Shown piece by piece: positions 34,743 through 36,585 of a stretch of DNA of 36,585 nucleotides. The DNA is from Methylocystis sp. (GTDB lineage Bacteria; Pseudomonadota; Alphaproteobacteria; Rhizobiales; Beijerinckiaceae): contig NZ_JAKFWS010000082.1 in NCBI RefSeq assembly GCF_021731785.1, positions 1 to 36,585 of the forward strand, read 5' to 3'. The notes beneath the pieces were generated by a model. It ran no database searches, was not told the origin of the DNA, and saw only the letters and a program-made list of their open reading frames with translations. A program made the position numbers and the translations under genes. Numbering within the stretch: the first letter of the stretch is position 1; each line of letters opens with the position of its first letter.

Positions 34743-35309
34743 CTACTTCTTATCGAAAAGCGCCAGCGCTTCCGGCGCCAGCACGCCGCCAGTGATCTCG
34801 ACTGTCAAAAACGGCGCGGCTTCGGCCACGGCTCTGCTCGTGATCATGATCTGGCCGAGTCGTTTCGATAATTGCTCGATCGAGGCGGCGTAGACCACGC
34901 GTCCGATTCCGCACCAGACGATCGCGCCCATGCACATCGGGCAAGGCTCGCCCGATGTATAAAGTGTCGCGCCTTTGAGCTCCTTCGCCGGATTGTCGGC
35001 GACAAAGCGGCGAATCGCCACCATCTCGCCATGCGCCGTCGGATCATGGTTCGTCACGCCGAGATTGCGTCCCGTCGAGACGACTTTGTCCTCGCGCACG
35101 ATCGCCGCGCCAAAGGGAAAATCGCCCTTGGCGGCTTCCGCGATCGCAATCTGCATGAATTTCTCGTCTTCCGGGCGAACCGGCGAGCGCTTCGCATGGG
35201 CTTGGGCGGGCGAAGCGCCAGTCGCCGCGGCAAGACCGCCGGCCATTGTCGCCAGGGCGGCGCGCCGGTCGAAATGATCGGCGCCGCAACCGCATGTCTT
35301 TCGGCTCAT
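34743..35309 (-). CDS. Tat-exported nucleoside/guanine deaminase-like protein
   Basis: 188 residues. The N-terminus has DRRAALATMAGGLAAATGAS (twin arginines at about 15-16) and AQA, a Tat-type signal. The mature part is a cytidine/deoxycytidylate deaminase-like zinc domain: TAHGEMVAIR (H93, catalytic E95) and SGEPCPMCMGAI (C123, C126), with IGRVVYAASIE as in TadA and guanine deaminases. Deaminases of this class are usually cytoplasmic, so export is unusual; a periplasmic nucleobase-scavenging or detoxifying role would fit (inference). The start at 35309 has a GAGGCGAG site; the open frame reaches 35390. Divergent from fabD by 105 bases. Confidence 0.88.
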   Translation of the reverse strand: MSRKTCGCGADHFDRRAALATMAGGLAAATGASPAQAHAKRSPVRPEDEKFMQIAIAEAAKGDFPFGAAIVREDKVVSTGRNLGVTNHDPTAHGEMVAIRRFVADNPAKELKGATLYTSGEPCPMCMGAIVWCGIGRVVYAASIEQLSKRLGQIMITSRAVAEAAPFLTVEITGGVLAPEALALFDKK

Positions 35310-35414
35310 CTCTCGCCTCGGCCCGCTCTTCGACTTGGGGGCGCCAAACTTGACACGGCGAACCGGGCAATGCCACTCGCGGCGGCGCAATTAGAATGAG
35401 CGAGGCGGTTACGA

Positions 35415-36362
35415 ATGGCGAAAGCTTTCATTTTTCCGGGCCAGGGGTCTCAAGCGGTCGGCATGGGCAAGGCGCTGTTCGACGCCTTTGAGCCGTCGCG
35501 CGCGGTATTCGCCGAGATTGACGATGCGCTGTCGCAGCCGCTCTCGAAACTGATGTTCGAGGGCCCCGAATCCGAACTGACACTCACCGCCAACGCCCAG
35601 CCGGCGCTGATGGCGGTGTCGCTCGCCGCGATTCGCGCGCTCGAAGCCGAATGCGGGCTCGATCTTACGCGCGACGCGGCCTTCGTCGCCGGACATTCGC
35701 TCGGCGAATATTCCGCTCTCGCGGCCGCCGGCGCGCTGACGATCTCCGACACGGCGCGCCTCCTGCGCATTCGCGGCGACGCCATGCAGAAAGCGGTCCC
35801 TGTCGGAGAGGGCGCCATGGCGGCGCTGCTCGGCGCCGATCTCGATCAGGCGCGCGCCATTGCTGGGGAGGCGGCGACGGCCGCGAACGGCGTCTGCCAA
35901 GTCGCCAATGACAATGGCGGCGGCCAGGTGGTGATTTCGGGCGCCAAGGGGGCCGTCGAGAAGGCGATCGAGCTCGCCAAAGACAAGGGAATCAAGCGGG
36001 CGGTGCTGCTGCCGGTCTCCGCGCCCTTCCATTGCGCGTTGATGCAGCCCGCCGCCGACGCCATGCGCGAGGCGCTCGCCGTAGCGGCGATCAGCGCCCC
36101 GCGCGTTGCGGTCGTCGCCAATGTGACGGCGCAGCCGACGCAGGACCCGGAAGCGATTCGCCGCCTACTCGTCGAGCAGGTCACGGGAGCCGTGCGCTGG
36201 CGCGAATGCGTGGCCTTTATGGCCGATCACGGGGTCACGAAATTTGTCGAATGCGGGTCGGGCAAGGTTCTCGCGGGCCTGTTGAAGCGTATCGCGCCGC
36301 AGGCCGCCGGCATATCGATCGGCGCGCCGGCCGATTTCGACGCCTATCGCGCCTTCGCATAA
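35415..36362 (+). CDS. fabD: Malonyl-CoA:ACP transacylase
   Basis: 315 residues; loads malonyl groups onto acyl carrier protein for fatty acid synthesis. FIFPGQGSQAVGMGK opens the protein. The nucleophile elbow is GHSLGEYSALAA (S95), the catalytic histidine is in PVSAPFHCALM (about H206), and FVECGSGKVLAGLLKRI is the usual C-terminal block. A GAGG site precedes the ATG at 35415. fabG and acpP, the common downstream partners, do not follow; instead a convergent outer membrane protein gene does. Confidence 0.97.
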   Translation: MAKAFIFPGQGSQAVGMGKALFDAFEPSRAVFAEIDDALSQPLSKLMFEGPESELTLTANAQPALMAVSLAAIRALEAECGLDLTRDAAFVAGHSLGEYSALAAAGALTISDTARLLRIRGDAMQKAVPVGEGAMAALLGADLDQARAIAGEAATAANGVCQVANDNGGGQVVISGAKGAVEKAIELAKDKGIKRAVLLPVSAPFHCALMQPAADAMREALAVAAISAPRVAVVANVTAQPTQDPEAIRRLLVEQVTGAVRWRECVAFMADHGVTKFVECGSGKVLAGLLKRIAPQAAGISIGAPADFDAYRAFA

Positions 36363-36380
36363 AGACGCGGCAAGCGAGCC

Positions 36381-36411
36381 AAAGAAAAGGCCCGGTCGCG
36401 AGGACCGGGCC
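36381..36411 (-). terminator. Intrinsic terminator between fabD and the outer membrane protein gene
   Basis: Perfect nine-base stem GGCCCGGTC with GACCGGGCC (36389-36397 and 36403-36411), loop GCGAG. On the minus strand it is followed by TTTTCTTT, so it mainly ends the outer membrane protein transcript; it may also stop fabD, where the tail is only CGTTCTCT. Confidence 0.8.
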
Positions 36412-36443
36412 CGTTCTCTCGACCGTAAGGCCGATCGGTAGGA

Positions 36444-36585
36444 TTAGTACTTGGCCAACACCGGCGCCGGAGAGCCGAAGTTGAAGTGGTAGTTGATGCC
36501 CGCGCGGATCGTGTGGAAGCGCGTGCGGTTGTTGGTGCTGTTGAGGCCCCAACCCGGGTTGAACGCCCACAGCCAGTTGTTGTTG
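36444..36585 (-). CDS. Outer membrane beta-barrel protein, C-terminal end (partial)
   Basis: About 46 C-terminal residues, missed by simple ORF length cut-offs. They read WLWAFNPGWGLNSTNNRTRF, then HTIRAGINYHFNFGSPAPVL and AKY before a TAA. Alternating hydrophobic residues and the RAGINYHF strand resemble the last strand of the Omp25/RopB-type and related surface barrel proteins of Hyphomicrobiales, where a short tail may follow. The rest of the gene is beyond the window. Confidence 0.75.
   Translation of the reverse strand, partial: NNNWLWAFNPGWGLNSTNNRTRFHTIRAGINYHFNFGSPAPVLAKY

Overview
This window looks like chromosomal DNA of a GC-rich alphaproteobacterium, most likely order Hyphomicrobiales (Rhizobiales). 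A methanotroph-type family such as Methylocystaceae or Beijerinckiaceae is a weaker guess. The grounds are the C4-pathway 5-aminolevulinate synthase, the complete PhyR-NepR-EcfG general stress response, the lptB-rpoN-hpf-ptsN order, an HWE-family histidine kinase, and intergenic palindromes of the CGTCATGGCCGGG type. No tRNA, rRNA, CRISPR array, phage gene or intact transposase was recognised.

Layout. 0-3.6 kb: 3' end of a UDP-glucose dehydrogenase gene, a DUF1643 gene, hemA and a PduO-type cobalamin adenosyltransferase. 3.7-6.4 kb: two tandem transglutaminase-like genes divergent from an N-formylglutamate amidohydrolase-like gene. 6.5-16.3 kb: an accessory cobalamin region. It has two paralogous cobalamin riboswitches, each ahead of a TonB-dependent receptor: an unusual one at 9.3-11.7 kb and a BtuB-like one at 13.9-16.0 kb. 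The btuB-like gene is followed by two uncharacterised genes, one for a membrane protein. Gene remnants in the same region (a piece of the adenosyltransferase gene and a piece of the membrane-protein gene) suggest a duplicated and decayed B12 locus, now occupied by a membrane-anchored alpha/beta hydrolase. Small stress genes (CsbD-like, DUF1328) lie between the two receptors. 16.4-21.2 kb: a putative lipoprotein amidohydrolase of unusually AT-rich composition, an M20 dipeptidase and fumarase C. 21.2-23.6 kb: the general stress response core (ecfG, nepR, divergent phyR) and a KGG-repeat stress protein. 23.6-28.6 kb: ptsN, hpf, rpoN, lptB and leuD on the minus strand. 28.7-36.6 kb: a cNMP-binding membrane protein, acetyl-CoA synthetase, an HWE kinase, a YunG-like protein, an AAC(3)-I-type acetyltransferase, a SOUL haem-binding protein, a Tat-exported deaminase, fabD, and the 3' end of an outer membrane protein gene.

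How the parts fit. The strongest regulatory reading is the stress circuit. A perfect EcfG-type promoter (GGAAC-N16-CGTT) drives nepR-ecfG, and near-consensus copies precede the CsbD-like and KGG-protein genes, so part of the regulon sits beside its regulator. The second theme is corrinoid acquisition: two receptors under B12 riboswitch control, an adenosyltransferase to activate the cofactor, and two unknown proteins co-transcribed with BtuB. No BtuFCD transporter is present, so the small membrane protein is a candidate, unproven, for a role in uptake.
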